A DNA stretch of 60,000 nucleotides, from positions 9,674,001 through 9,734,000 of the forward strand of contig NC_088300.1 in assembly GCF_032854445.1 (NCBI RefSeq), in the 5' to 3' direction. The stretch is from Liolophura sinensis. Lineage: Eukaryota; Mollusca; Polyplacophora; Chitonida; Chitonidae. Below the pieces are notes generated by a model. The model searched no databases. It was not told the DNA's origin and saw nothing but the letters and a program-made list of their open reading frames with translations. A program made the translations under genes and the position numbers. Below, piece by piece: positions 33,603 to 44,369 of the stretch (positions are counted from its first letter, which is position 1; each line of letters begins with the position of its first letter).

Positions 33603-35832
33603 ATGTTTATACAAGGAGATGGGATTTGTTTGGAGATTTGAACATGAATTCAACTAGGAATTGCCGTCTCGCCAAACCTTGATATTACCATTAATCCGGA
33701 TAGATTTCACGTTATTACATTCCAGGCCCCTTCACCATGTGACCTCAAATGTATGGGCAGGCAATCGCAAGACTGATGCAAAAGATCTCGTCCATCAAAG
33801 TCACGTGACCGTCTGGCCAGGAAACGCGTGAAAATGGTAATCAGGATACATTTTTGTCGTTGAGCTGTGAATAGTATCTTGAAAAACTCTCTTTCGACAG
33901 GAATGACAAAAACTTGAGCACTTAAACTTGTGGCGAAACATTGGGCATCACCGCAGGGGCTGTCTGACTCCGCGTGAAGCTCTTTTCGGCCACATTTACA
34001 GCATATGGAGTTATCCGTGGAGCGCTGGGTAATGGTCCCAGTGGAACGTTACAGTGATATGAGGGAGGTATTAATGTTGGTGTAATTAAGATTCTTTTAG
34101 GAAAGCATTGTCCAATAATGATACAAATAGAAAATGTTTCAGGACGAACATCCGTTTGTGTAAATGGCGCTCACAAGGCTTAGTTTTGTTTCTCTAGGTA
34201 TTTATTGGTTTTCTCCTTAGCTCTTTGAGGCACTCTTCATATTATAGACTGACTTTATAACGAATAACCTGTTTTCAGAGTTAGAAGGCCAGTTTGATCC
34301 AAAGGTCTCGAGAAGATGATACAGTGGGCATTCAGAATAAAAAAAGATAATATCAATATATGAACTGAAACCATTTGCTGTGCTCCCTTCATAATCTTGC
34401 CATGTAACTGGAGTTTTGTTTACAAGATGTCTGTAGATCAGAACTATAACATAATAACTGTGCAGATACTCTACGTTGTGAACACAATAAGTACCTATAT
34501 TTTATCAACAATGGTTTTTAATCGTTTTTCTCTTGCACCGTATTTGATCAGTGATGGATTCTTATGATCTCAAGCGCCTGCTTACTTAACCTTATACTTA
34601 TGTATCGATCTTAGCCAAAATGTCATAATGTTGATCACGCGACGTCAACAGGTGGCGACAGAATAGGCCAACGATGACTTCCTCAAAGTAAACACAGCAG
34701 GCATATATATGATTATATGATGGGATCTGCACATGAGAAATGTTAACCAAGAATCAATGGCGCTGAAGTTTCTCGGATTTTCTACGCTTTTAGCATCAGT
34801 GATGACGAGCTGTTGCATGCTATGTCGGACGGAAGTCAGTGATTATGACTGATGCAAAAAAACATGGCGGATAGCTCCATGAGATGATTTTCAGAAAATT
34901 GAAGGAAGAGCGATCAGAATTACAAATCGCCGAAAAACAAACTGCACGATATGCATTTAAAAAGTACAAAAACTCTAAAGTATAATGGCTTCTACTTTTT
35001 GCCTCGGTCAGTTTTGTCACGTACATCTTGCTATAGCCGAGCAGTGATGGATCGGGAAGAAACGCTGCCAGCAGATTCCCCTGTTTCTGCTAATAAAACT
35101 GAACAGAGTGTGAACTCGGTGGCATGTCTGTGGCAATCACGTAATCGATACTGAATAGACCCACCCTATCCATCATGTGAACCCAGTTTATTTTAGTAAT
35201 TCATATGATTAAATGTAACTTTTAGTTAGCCTCTGAAATCGCAAACCAGCGGCACACGGTGCGATCGTGTGGCGTCTTTTTTGTTGTATTTTTCGACAAT
35301 GTCCTTAGATAAGGGTAAGGCCATATATTGTGCTTGAATTTGCAGATTTAAAAATAAAACAGAAAAGGTTGGAAGAGCGTAATTTCCGCGAAGATTTCGA
35401 TTTTTACATCTTTTCAAAATAACGGAACTTATGCATTATACACTGTTGCAAATGATGACCGGTCATTTCTGTTTTTGTTTTGTTTTTTTTTTTGTCAATA
35501 AATTATTATGCTGTAATACTTTAATGTTATTAAGGAGCAGAATACAATGTTACGCTACACTGACCTTATGTCGCTCTATATTCAAAGCACTGTTATACTT
35601 AATGGTTTTTTAATGACACCGCCAGGTCTTGACGTCGAACTGATCCCTTTGTGTAGCGGCGTCACTGAGGAGGTCTTCAATTCCGTATAGTCCATACAAC
35701 CTTTCAGTCCTGCAAACATTCCTTGTTTCAGTCAGAACACTAACGAGTAGGCCTAATGAGGTGTGAAAGATTGCGAAGATGGGTAGACTGAGATGAGTTG
35801 ATAGGTTTCAGCATTGGTCATTAGACATGTCC

Positions 35833-36261
35833 TCATCTATCTCTCAGGGAAGAGAGCTTATTTCTACATGTTACAAGCCCTTTGACACAAGACGACAAAA
35901 CTGTATTAAAGGACTGGAAAGAATACTGAAAGAGAAATTCTCCCAAGGATTTCAAAGCTTGACATAAAAAAAATAACGTTAAAGCCAGAATTTGAAGATC
36001 AAACGAATTGATTATGTATTTTTGCTGGTGTATCCGTGACATCAAACGGATTGGTAGGTTTGTTTTTCTGCCGGCTGTTATTGATTTCTCCGGCCTCTTC
36101 TTCAGGTCTCCGGTCCCAGGCCCAGACGGTGGGACATTCCCTCGGCTGTAATCACCTATGCTGATTCTATTAATCCTCAGTCGATCATCCAGTCCGAGTT
36201 TAATGAGACGCATAGAGCAGGTGAAGTGGAAACGATGGTGAGGTAACAGGCAACTGGTCAT
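35833..36261 (-). other. Long minus-strand frame across blocks C-D of unit 2
   Basis: 142 codons reading on the strand opposite to the unit's drawn order. The stretch RINRISIGDYSRGNVPPSGP and then TGDLKKRPEKSITAGRKT is matched in frame in units 3 and 4 with a few substitutions, while unit 1 has a stop in it. It is not recognised. Between units 1 and 4, replacement changes clearly outnumber silent ones in this frame, so it is less convincing than the plus-strand frame of block D. Confidence 0.2.
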
Positions 36262-36276
36262 GCATATGTCAGATGA

Positions 36277-36638
36277 GTGAGTGAGTGCTTGGGTTTAACG
36301 TCATACTCAACAATTTTTCAGTCATAGGAAGACGAAGGAATCCTTAGGGTGCATGTACGTGTAATGTGTAATCGTGTAATCCTTGTTGCAAGACGGATTT
36401 CCACCGCTCTTTTATTTAGTTCTGCTTCACTGAGACGACTTACCGAAGGCAAGTAAGCCGCCCCGCCCGAGCCATTATACTGATACGGGTCAACCAGTCG
36501 TTGCACCTTCATGCTGAACGCCAAGCGAGGAAGTTACAACTTCCTCTGTTAAAGTCTTAGGTGTGACTCGACCAAGGATTGATCCTGGATCTACCGCTCC
36601 CGAAGGGGACGCTCTACCAACTGTGCTATCCGGGCCGG
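36277..36638 (-). repeat. SINE family B, full-length with perfect 16-bp TSD
   Basis: On the minus strand it opens 'cggcccggatagcacagttg' with 'gtagagcgtccccttcgg' (A-box side) and a B-box-like 'gtagatccaggatcaatc'. It continues through 'acttcctcgcttggcgttca' and 'gccttcggtaagtcgtctca', and ends 'gactgaaaaattgttgag' followed by the ACTC tail. Both flanks are 'tgcatatgtcagatga' (36261-36276 and 36639-36654), identical over 16 bp. It was inserted into the first E-type repeat of unit 2. Confidence 0.95.
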
Positions 36639-36639
36639 T

Positions 36640-37030
36640 GCATATGTCAGATGAAGTAGCGACACCAATGGGATACCTGACATCAGGTCGCGTATGAAAC
36701 TGGTGAAGTAGCGACACCAATGTGATACCTGGCATCAATGAAGTAGCGACACCAATGTGATACCTGACATCAGGTCGCGTATGAAACAGGTGAAGTAGCG
36801 ACACCAATGTGATACCTGACATCAGGTCGCGTATGAAACAGGTGAAGTAGCGACACCAATGTGATACCTGGCATCAGGTCGTGTATATAACAGGTGAAGT
36901 AGCGACACCAATGTGATACCTGGCATCAGGTCGCGTATATAGCAAGTGAAGTAGCGACGAGAGCTTCATACTTGACGATCGCTTCACGCATAGAGCAGGT
37001 GAAGTAGCGAAGAGAGTGTTATATACATCT
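36640..37030. repeat. 52-bp minisatellite (array E, unit 2)
   Basis: About seven copies of a 52-bp unit containing 'aggtgaagtagcgacaccaa' and 'tgatacctggcatcaggtcg', with exact 52-bp spacing at 36788, 36840 and 36892. Shorter versions of the same array are at 32866-32980 and 39955-40085. Confidence 0.93.
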
Positions 37031-37389
37031 GGTCGACATGATGATTATCCATCTACATGTATTTCTTTTGAGACTGATCACATGGTATTTTGGCTAAGAT
37101 TAATACCCGGGTATCCGTAAAATTGGGTTTGGGTTAAGTATCAGGTTAAGTCACCGGACTCTTGAGATCCATCAGTGTTTAGGTAAGATTGTAGAGAATA
37201 ATGAATAAAAATCAATTTGATGTAGTAATTCCTTGTACTTATGCTTAGAACATTGAGTACAGAATTAGGAGAGGCTTTCCCAAGACTCAAAACCAATACG
37301 ACAGCACTATTGACACAGTTGGATGCATGTATATTGACTGGACAGTACTTTTTTAACACCAAAATATAATTCTTTTCTACATCGTCCAT

Positions 37390-38600
37390 ATCATTGTAGG
37401 CCCATGTCCCATGTAAATGTAATCCAACAGAGCTGCACTGGGAGTCAGCACCTGTGGGAAATGGGCTTTCAACCAGAAGCCTCAAATAAGATGCCAAATG
37501 TTTTTCCACAAGCTTAAGTGCCTCAAGCATTCATTTCTATCGAAAAGAGAGGTTTTCAAGACACCATTCACAGCTCAGCGGCAAAAATTTATCCTAAGAT
37601 TGCCATTTTCACGCGTTTCCTGGCCAGACGGTCATGTGACATTGATGGACGAGGTCGTTTGCACCAGTCTCGCGATTGCCTGTCCATAGAGCAAGGTTAC
37701 ATCATGAAGGGCCCTGGAATATACTAACGTGAAGTCTGTTGGGGTTAATGGTAATATCGAGGTTTGCAGAGACGGCAAATACGACCAAGTTTAATTCTGG
37801 TGCGCTACTAGTACGCTATCTCCAAACAAATCACATCTTCTGATTTAAATAAGTGCTTACAAACCGCTTGAAAAACAATGGAAATTTCCATATGCTTATA
37901 TTCTACGGTGGAATTTATAATGAGTTTCGACAAGAGCGAAAATTCCACGCCATATTGCCCCTCTCCACAGACCAGTTCGGGCGTGTATTTTGACCAGCAC
38001 GATTATACGCTTTCCGAGACTATAACATAAAATGATGGAGAATCCTTGGACATGGGCAGTACCTTCGTTACATCCTTCCGAAAAGCTTTTTACGTGTATT
38101 TGCTAATTGAAAATCAGACAAGAGTGTTTGGATTGGCCTGCCGATGATCGAAGTGGCCATAAAGATGCGACACCGATGACTGAACATTCGCTTTTCTGCC
38201 TTGATATAAACAGAAGTTTAAGTTTTTTAAAACCCATTTTTTCTACCAAGCAGAATGGAAGCTTTTTTCCATTAATCAGTTTGCTCGTGCATCAGAATTT
38301 ATTACTGACACAAACAGCATCAGTTCCAATAAAGTGTGCTGTGAGAGCCATTCTTGAGCTTGATGTAACCACTCCACGCGATGGAAAACAAACTAAAGTA
38401 GACTGTATAAAAAAAAACTTGTATCATGACAGTAAAATTTATAGGTGAATTTTACGTCAGTAGATATCACTGGTGCCAGCATCACGGCTAAACATGACTT
38501 TAAAATTACTAACGGTTAATAGTGTGTAAAGTATTGGTTGTATCCAGTTTTTTAAATACTGAGAGAAGATAAGCCTCACAGGGAACAACATGATGAACCA
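37390..38600 (-). repeat. Repeated unit 3, inverted G and H blocks (left arm of the large palindrome)
   Basis: G (37390-37870) and H (37870-38600) lie in reverse orientation to all other copies. Markers read as reverse complements: 'cctggccagacggtcatgtg' in G and 'tgctcgtgcatcagaattta' in H. A 113-codon frame at 38107-38448 contains SLFCLDINRSLSFLKPIF and LISLLVHQNLLLTQT. Related frames occur at 41160-41320 and 46960-47157 on the minus strand. Confidence 0.85.
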
Positions 38601-38699
38601 AACTCATTAACACTTTATTCAGTTATGGTTTGAACTCCGTTGTTAATTTTGTTAAGATGGTATCTGTAATACGCTGGTCTAATAAGGAACCAGGAACCA

Positions 38700-39165
38700 G
38701 GTAACCAGGTGCTACAAAACATACAACTACTGTATAATGAGGAACCAGGTAACCATGTGCCACAAAACATACAATTACTGTATAATGAGAAACCAGGTAA
38801 CCATGTGCAACAAAACATACAACTACTGTATAATGAGGAACCAGGTAACCATGTGCGACAAAACATGCAACTACTGTATAATGAGGAACCAGGTAACCAT
38901 GTGCCGCAAAACATACAACTACTGTATAATGAGAAACCAGGTAACCATGTGCTACAAAACATATAACTACTGTATAATGAGGAACCAGGTAACCATGTGC
39001 TTCAGAACATACAACTACTGTATAATGAGGAACCAGGTAACCATGTGCTACAAAACATACAACTACTGTATAATGAGGAACCAGGTAACCATGTGCTACA
39101 AAACATATAACTACTGTTTAATGAGCAGCCAGGTAACCATGTGCCACAAAACACATAACTACTGT
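38700..39165. repeat. 48-bp minisatellite, left array of the palindrome
   Basis: About 9.5 copies of a 48-bp unit containing 'gaaccaggtaaccatgtgc' and 'aacatacaactactgtataa'. Spacing is exactly 48 bp at 38745, 38793 and 38841. The period is divisible by three, so long frames of 16-residue repeats (NQVTMCHKTYNYCIMR) exist on both strands. Confidence 0.95.
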
Positions 39166-39269
39166 TTCCAGTACTTGACTCTCTAAAAACTTAAGCGGAA
39201 ACGACATTTACATGAATGAGTATGACTATAATGGAATTTACATTTTGTGTATCTGTATGCCTTATTACA

Positions 39270-39395
39270 TGCAGACTAGACTTTTGAATGAACGTCAGGT
39301 AGGCCTAGACTTGAAGTCCATTGCCATGGAAACAGTTGGCATCAGCTGGCCCAGTCGAAAAAGCAGACAATTCATAAAAACAAAGCAAAGAATTC
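39270..39395 (+). repeat. Block I, inner end of the left palindrome arm
   Basis: 'caggtaggcctagacttgaa', 'attgccatggaaacagttgg' and 'catcagctggcccagtcgaa' are the diverged reverse complement of 40095-40215. This block closes the left arm against the central spacer. Confidence 0.85.
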
Positions 39396-40094
39396 ATTAA
39401 GAAACATTCCTTGTTCCAGTCGGAAGCACTAAGGAGTAGGCCTAATAAGGTGTAAAGATTGCGAAGATAGGTAGACTGAGATGAGTTGATAGGTTTCAGT
39501 TGATAGGTTGGTCATTAGACGTGTCCTCAGCTATCTCTTAGAGGAGAGAGCTTATTTCTACATGTTACAAACCCTTTGACACAAGACGACAAAACTGTAT
39601 TAAAGGACAGGAAAGAATACTGAAAGAGAAATTCTCCCAAGAATTTCAAAACTTGACGCAAAAAATAACGTGAAACCCAGAATTTGAAGATCAAACGAAT
39701 TGATTATGTATTTTTTGCTGGTGTGTAATTGTACCTGTTATCGAGTTCTTGTCTCGACATCAAACGGATTGGTCGGTTTGTTTTTCTGCCGGCTGTTATT
39801 GATTTCTCCGGCCTCTTCTTCAGGTCTCCGGTCCTAGGCCCAGACGGTGGGACATTCCCTCGGCTGTAATCACCTATGCTGATTCTATTAATCCTCAGTC
39901 GATCATCCAGTCCGAGTTTAACAAGCCGCGTAGAGCAGGCGAAGTGGAGATGATAGTGTACTAACTGGCATAGTCACGCATATATACATCAGATGAAGTA
40001 GCGACACCAATGGGATACCTGGCATCTGTTCACGTATATAACAGGTGACGTAGCGACGAGAGTGTGATACAGTCAGTATAATTATCATACACGG
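39396..40094 (+). repeat. Repeated unit 3, C-D-E part (palindrome spacer)
   Basis: Unit C end ('ttgttccagtcggaagcac'), D ('atcaaacggattggtcggtt') and a short E array ('gatgaagtagcgacaccaat', 'gtgacgtagcgacgagagtg') in the standard orientation. A and B are missing. Block D's plus frame carries an in-frame TAG here. Confidence 0.85.
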
Positions 40095-40215
40095 AGCAAT
40101 GCCTTGGTTTGTTCCTATGACCGTTCTGTTGTTTCGATGGGCCCAGCTGGTGCCAAATGTTTCCATGACAATGCAGTGCAAGTGTTGGCCTACCTGAGGC
40201 TCAGTCTAGTATGCA
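40095..40215 (-). repeat. Block I', inner end of the right palindrome arm
   Basis: Reverse-complement partner of 39270-39395, with about 80 percent match by eye. It abuts the right 48-bp array directly, whereas the left arm has about 100 extra bases between its array and block I. Confidence 0.85.
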
Positions 40216-40216
40216 T

Positions 40217-40612
40217 GGAATTATTATTATACAGTGGTTTTATGTTTTGTGGCACATGGTTACCTGGTTTCTCATTATACAGTAGTTGTATGTTTGGTGG
40301 CACATGGTTACCTGGTTTCTCATTATACAGTGGTTTTATGTTTTGTGGCACATGGTTACCTAGTTTCTCACTATAAAGTGGTTTTATGTGTTGTGGCACA
40401 TGGTTATCTGGTTTGTCATTATACGCTGATTTTATGTTTTGTAGCACACGGTTTCCTGGTTTGTCATTATACAGTGGCTTTAGGTATTGTGGCACATGAT
40501 CATCTGGTTTCTCATTATACAGTGGTTTTTTGTATTGTGGCACATGGTTACCTGGTTTGTCATTATACAGTGGTTTTATGTTTTGTAACACATGGTTACC
40601 TAATTCCTTATT
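40217..40612. repeat. 48-bp minisatellite, right array of the palindrome (inverted)
   Basis: About eight copies of the same 48-bp unit as 38700-39165, in opposite orientation ('gcacatggttacctggtttc', 'tcattatacagtggttttat'). It is more diverged than the left array. Open frames of 133-142 codons on both strands follow from the 48-bp period. Confidence 0.95.
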
Positions 40613-40884
40613 ATAGAACAGTGATATCCTGTATAGTGCATTATTACTTCATCACTAGGTGAGGCCATAATTTCCACAATTGAGAACAGTGGAAATGAAA
40701 ACAGCGTATATATACTCAGTCAGAAAAGCGTGTCTATAGTTAAGGTCAACGTTTATACAAATGTGAACAGCCATCCAGAGATAAGAACAGCGAATAAACA
40801 AATGAGAACTGCGCATCTACAGCCTTCATTCAAATAATAGAAACGTATATTAGTATTGAAAAGTGTGAAGAAACAGCACATAGT

Positions 40885-43800
40885 GTTGGTCAGTCTGGTT
40901 CATCGTGTCTTCACTCAGTATTAAAAACTACCAGATACAATCAATATTTTACAACGTATTAGGTATTAGTAATTTTACGTCATAATTTGAGGTAATTCTG
41001 GCACTAGAATTATCTACTGACGTAAATTTTTTTGTCATGCTATAAGTTCTTTAATACGGTCTGCTTTAGTTTCTTTTTATTGCCTATTGCAGGCGTAGGT
41101 ACATCAAGCTCAGGAATGGCTCCCACAGCACTTTAGCGGAATTAATATCCCACTGGTGTGTGGGACGGTAATAAATTCTGATGCACGAGCAAACTGATTA
41201 ATGAAAAAGAGCTTCCATCCTGCTTGGCAGAAATAACTGGTTTTAAAAAAAACTTAAACTTCTGTTTAAATCAAGGCAGAAAGACGAAGGTTCAATCATC
41301 GGTGGCGCACCTCTTTTGCAACTTGGGTCATTGGGAAGCAACAAGTGGATCCGACCTAAAGCACTCTTGGCTGGATTTCGATTAAACATATCTTCATGGA
41401 AAGTGGCGAAGCTTATCTGGAGGAAGTAACGAAGGCATTGACCACGCCCAAGGATTCTCAATCATTTTATGTTACAGTATCAATAAGCAAACACTGTGCT
41501 TTTTAAAACACGCACGAGCTGGTCTGTGGAGAAATGCAATATGGCGTGGAATTCTGATTGCTGTCAAAGGTGATTTTAAATATCACCTTAGAATATGTAC
41601 ATATACACGATAAATGTTTCAATTTTTAAAGAAGCATTTGTTTAAAAAAAGAAATGAGATTTGTTTTGAACTCGCGGACTAGTCGTGAACCGGATTTCAA
41701 CTTGGCCATATTTGCCATCTTTCCAAACCTCGATATTACAATTAACCCCGGTAAATGTCACGTTACTACATTTCACGGACCCTTCCTCATGTAACCTCGC
41801 TCATGTATGGGCAGGGAATCGCAAAACTGATGCAAAACAACTCGTCCACCAATGTCACGTGACCGTCTGACCAGAGAACGCGGGAAAATGGCAAACTTAG
41901 GATAAATTTTTGTCGTTGACGTGAATAGTCTTGAAGAACTCTCTTTTTATCTGGAATGAAAAAAGCTTTTGCCAAGGGCCTGCACAGAGTCTTACTCCGA
42001 GTGAAGTTGTATTGGGTCACATTTACAGCATATAGAGTTTTACGTGGATCGCTGGGTAATGGCTTCAGTGGAGCCTTACAGTGATATGAGGGAGGTAGAA
42101 ACTGTTGGTGTAGTTAAGCCGTCTTTTAGAAAAGCATTGCCCAATAGTTATCCAACTCGGAAATGTTTCAGGACGGTTTGTTTCTCTAGGTATTTATTGG
42201 CTTTTTCCTTAGTTTTTTGAAGCAGTCTCCATGTTTTCTTTTGGCTTTACAACGAATGGCCCACTTCAGAGTAAGAAGGCCAATTTGATCCGAAGGCTTC
42301 ACGAAGATCATACTGTTGGCACACTGCTGTGTGGCATTCACCTTAAAAAGGTAATATCAATGTATGAACTGAAAGCGTTTGCTGTGCTCCTTTCATATCA
42401 TGAGTTAATCTTGCTACAAGATGACTGTAGACCAGAACTATAACATAATAACTGTGCAGATACTCTACGTTGTGAACACAATAAGTTCTTATATTTTATC
42501 AGGAATGTTTTTATTCATTATTCTCTCCATATTGGATCATATTGGATCACCGCCTGATTCTTGTGATCTCAAGCGTTCGGTGACTTAACCTTATACTTAA
42601 CTGAAACCTAGTTTTATGGGTCCTCGGGTATCAGTCTTAGACAAAATATCAAGTGATCAGTCTTAAAACAAATAAATAGTCATAATGTTGATCACGTAAT
42701 CACAGACGGGGACGGAATAGGCCAAAAGATGAGTTCCAGAAAGTTAACACAGCAGCCACATCTGTGGTTACGTGATGTCACCTGAGAATAAATGCCGCTG
42801 AAGTTTCGCGATTTTGCTATTGCTAGCTAGGGTTTTGTCATCACTGAAGACGACCTGTTACATGATATGTCAATGTCTGTCGCCATGCAGCGCCGAACGG
42901 AAGTCGGTTTTTATGGCTGATGCAATAAACATGGCGGATAGTTCCACCAAGTGAAACGTAGAAACTTGATGGAAGAACGGGGCGCATGAGGACTAAAGAT
43001 TGCTGAAAAACAAACTGCACAATACGGATACAAAATTATAAAAACCCTGTAGAATAATGGCCCCTAATTTTTTTCTCAATCATTTGAACCCAGTTTATTG
43101 TAGTAATTCATATGATTAAATGTAACTTTGAATAAGTGTCTGAGATCGCAAATGGGCTTTGTGCAAAGGGTTAGTTACTGTTTGCTTTTGCCGACAAACT
43201 AGTTGTAATTCAATTTCTGCTATTTCTCTACACTGCACATCGCAGGATAAATGAGGTGTTAAGGCCCCTCAGCCATTTTGTCACTGATTTAGCGCGTTGG
43301 AATCCAGCTGCTGCTGCTGCTTTACGCCAGTAAGCTTGTTAGGCAACGCAATGGAGTAGTTTCCGTGTGACGTTCATCAGTTTCCTGCACCAAAAACCTG
43401 AAATACTAGAACATTATCGATTTCTGCATTCTGATATCTGCCTCATTATGCCCTTTTCAGCACTGGCCCAGACATTGTGTGATACTTGAATTGCAGCTTT
43501 AAAATAGGACAAAAAAGTAGTGTCAGCATAACTTTAGCAAAAATCTAGATTTTCTCAGCGACTCTTTCAAACAATGGAACTTTGTTTTCATCTGTCTTCT
43601 TTATTTTTATTTTTAAATCAAAATGAGTTGTTTATCTCAATGTTATTATTGCGCAGTATATTATTATTATTATAAAATATTATACAAATATCTGTTAAAT
43701 TTATTTTATGTCACTCAACTTTCTAAACATACTATACATATGCTTTCTTACTAACCCGTCCATCATGGACAGAGGCATTCTGTAAGTGCCCGTGCACCAA

Positions 43801-44365
43801 GAAAAAAACGCTAGGTCTTGGCGTCGAACTCATCTCTTTGTGAAGCGGCGTCACTGAGGAGGCCCCATTTCCGTGTGGTACATACAGCTGAGTGCTGCAA
43901 ACACTCTGTGTTCCAGTCAGAAGCGCTAAGAAGTAGTTCTAATGAGGTGTGATGGATCTTGGGGATGGGGGACCTCGTCTATCTCTTAAGGGAGAATAAA
44001 ATTTCTACCTGTCAGAAGACGACAAAACAATATTAAGGACAGTAAAGAAAACTGAACCAGAATTCCCATTAGGATTTCAAAGCTCCACAGAAAAATAGCA
44101 TAAAAGTGTGTCTTTGACAATCAAAAGAATTAATTATGTTTATTTGTCACCGTATAATTTTTCCCGGTATCGACGTCTTGTCCTGACATCAAACGGATTG
44201 GTCGGCTTATTTTTCTGCAGGCTGTTATTGATTTCTCCAGCCTTTTCTTCAGGTTTCCGGTCCCAAACCCGGATGGTGGGACATTTCCTCGGCTATAATC
44301 ACCAGTGCTGATTCCATTAATCTTCAGCCGATCATCCAGTCCGAGTTTAATGAGCCGCTTAGATT
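40885..44365 (+). repeat. Repeated unit 4 (blocks H-G-A-B-C-D, most complete copy)
   Basis: H at 40885-41610 ('attctgatgcacgagcaaac'), G at 41640-42200 ('atgtatgggcagggaatcgc', 'tcacgtgaccgtctgaccag'), A near 42530-42715, B near 42720-43150, C near 43450-44100 and D at 44108-44365. A 31.5-kb-type segment with a B-box-like 'cgttggaatccagctgctgc' lies at about 43240-43390. After D the unit runs straight into the 59-bp array instead of E. H and the first part of G form the right palindrome arm. Confidence 0.88.
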
Positions 44366-44369
44366 CTGG

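Larger units (their letters stand above)
33603..37040 (+). repeat. Repeated unit 2 (blocks G-A-B-C-D plus 52-bp array E)
   Basis: The most regular copy. G at 33603-34190 ('tgtatgggcaggcaatcgca', 'cacgtgaccgtctggccagg'); A near 34540-34670; B near 34680-35240; C near 35400-35990; D near 36040-36225; then the E array. A complete family B SINE interrupts the D/E border. Block H is missing. Confidence 0.85.

Noticed and set aside
37100-37150. Telomere-like 'ttgggtttgggttaag'
   Set aside because: Only two irregular units, with no (TTAGGG)n run.
38737-40662. Frames of 115-149 codons in the two 48-bp arrays
   Set aside because: Several frames are open on both strands, and the same array in inverted orientation reads an unrelated peptide. 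There is no sign of coding selection.
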